A DNA stretch of 42,165 bases. It comes from CAZCGA01 sp964498075 (GTDB lineage: Bacteria; Desulfobacterota; Binatia; HRBIN30). Position numbers and translations under genes: made by a program. This document shows positions 41,257 to 42,165 of this stretch, piece by piece (within the stretch, counting starts at the first letter, position 1; the number at the start of each line of letters is the position of its first letter). The DNA lies in contig CAZCGA010000046.1 of NCBI GenBank assembly GCA_964498075.1, positions 1-42,165 of the forward strand, read 5' to 3'. Below the pieces are notes generated by a model. The model was not told the DNA's origin. It ran no database searches and saw only the letters and a list, made by a program, of their open reading frames with translations.

Positions 41257-42165
41257 AACGGCGGTGACGGTGCCGTCGACATTTACTACGGACCCTTCGC
41301 CCTGTTCGGACTCGCTGGCTGGACCAATTCCTACCCCCTTGCGCCGGAGCTGAGGAACCAGAACGCATGCGCGAACCGACCCAGCTTCATGATGCTCAAT
41401 AAACAGAGCATAGAGTTCAGCGCTGCCCAGCGGTCGCCGGAAGAGGCCCGGCTGATGGTGAAGAGCATCCTCGCGCATGAATTCCTGCATGTCTTGCAAT
41501 TTGCGATGCCCCGGCAGGCGAGCTGCAGCGACATGGACTGGCTCGACGAGGCCACCTCCCAATGGGTAATGGATTACGTGGTCCCTACAATCCCCCAGGG
41601 CCTGCCCGGTGAATTCGGCATGGAGCCTGGCCTCCTCCAAATCTCATCGAACTACAGGAAGAGCGGAATGATTCTCGCCGACTACCTGTACTCCGGGCAT
41701 ATGGTGTCGATCGAGAACCCCGGCGCCGAACCCAAGCTGAACGGCTATTCCGACTACCTCTTCTTCCAGTTCCTTGCTCGCAAACAGACACCGGACAAGA
41801 TCAAGCACATCTTCGACGCGATGGTCGGCGGCGAGAACAGCGTCGAGGCGATTGCCGCCGCCGTCGACATGAAATCGGTATGGCCCGACTTTGCCCAGAC
41901 CCTGTGGATCGGCTTCGACGACGAGGTGCTCGACTACTGGGCGACGGAGGACGAGTACCGGTTCGGCCTGGCGAAAGTCTATGCCGGGGTTGCGACGACC
42001 AATATCCCCCAGAGACTGAAGGATAGGCTCAAGACGCTCGAGATCGACCAGAAGAGTCAGCCGCGTGCCACCTTCAAGCTTCTCGACAACGCTCTACTGT
42101 ATCCCGGCGACTACTACGAGATCGAGCCGCGCAGCCTGTTCTACGAGCACCTGAAGTTCAGCGAC
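41233..42165 (+). CDS. Secreted dockerin-like / Ig-like / gluzincin protein, C-terminal part (runs off the end)
   Basis: 311 codons open to the window edge, in frame with the part ending at 41129 once the gap artefact is removed; the first eight residues (LPDTSEAC) are the duplicated ones. It has the zinc-peptidase motif HEFLH at 41476-41490 inside SILAHEFLHVLQFAM, and the downstream Glu in DWLDEATSQWVMDYV (41548-41550), 24 residues later, as in gluzincins. The remaining sequence is a helical C-terminal domain. Exported metallopeptidase is likely; substrate unknown. No stop is seen. Confidence 0.82.
   Translation, partial: MPDTSEACNGGDGAVDIYYGPFALFGLAGWTNSYPLAPELRNQNACANRPSFMMLNKQSIEFSAAQRSPEEARLMVKSILAHEFLHVLQFAMPRQASCSDMDWLDEATSQWVMDYVVPTIPQGLPGEFGMEPGLLQISSNYRKSGMILADYLYSGHMVSIENPGAEPKLNGYSDYLFFQFLARKQTPDKIKHIFDAMVGGENSVEAIAAAVDMKSVWPDFAQTLWIGFDDEVLDYWATEDEYRFGLAKVYAGVATTNIPQRLKDRLKTLEIDQKSQPRATFKLLDNALLYPGDYYEIEPRSLFYEHLKFSD

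Noticed and set aside
41159..41368. Minus-strand frames through the N gap
   Set aside because: They depend on the N run and the chimeric tail and cannot represent a genomic gene at this place.

Overview
The window is GC-rich bacterial DNA, almost certainly from a metagenome-assembled genome: there is a run of ten N at 41222-41231, and the gene there is scaffolded wrongly. Lipoprotein signals, dTDP-rhamnose genes and a Spinster-type transporter fit a Gram-negative cell. The best lineage hint is the secreted protein at the right end, with two dockerin-like repeats of the D-x-N-x-N-G / VDELIKGVN type; from memory these are abundant in uncultured 'Deltaproteobacteria' now placed in Candidatus Binatota. 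That assignment is inference. No rRNA, tRNA, CRISPR array, transposase or prophage gene was seen.

Bases 1-13743 are a cell-envelope polysaccharide region. A minus-strand rmlB-rmlA-rmlC operon makes activated dTDP-4-keto-sugar (rmlD is not in the window). It is followed by a family 2 glycosyltransferase, a DUF362 protein, a flavin oxidoreductase, a methyltransferase, two large multi-membrane GT-C type glycosyltransferases (one with a TPR tail, one resembling arabinofuranosyltransferase AftB) and a mannose-1-phosphate guanylyltransferase. These would supply sugar nucleotides and move sugars onto lipid carriers and acceptors. A DUF7718-like / DUF5647 small gene pair sits in the middle.

Bases 13744-24090 are mixed: lipoproteins, two tandem sulfatase-fold lipoproteins without the formylglycine motif behind a UvrD/PcrA helicase, then tusA, efp with an unusual tip loop, a cupin, a CopD-like membrane protein and a Spinster-type MFS transporter. 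Bases 24086-31482 hold a 16-repeat beta-propeller protein with a Cys-containing C-terminal anchor, a methyltransferase fused to a Mug-type DNA glycosylase, an alpha-L-fucosidase, a ketodihydrosphingosine-reductase-like SDR and a VapBC pair.

Bases 31587-42165 hold a class-C beta-lactamase-fold hydrolase, Fur, a small conserved protein, a Tat-exported DUF3500-like protein, an orphan FecCD-type permease, an alpha/beta hydrolase, an SGNH hydrolase, a patch of gene debris (39100-39340) and a dockerin/Ig-like/gluzincin protein broken by the assembly gap and running off the end.

The most distinctive non-coding feature is the number of different palindromic intergenic repeats (at about 2719, 5156, 5428, 8286, 10518, 13777, 15013, 21284, 22079, 24017 and 27355). 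Several are nested in each other, and at least two appear to supply the start codon of the next gene.
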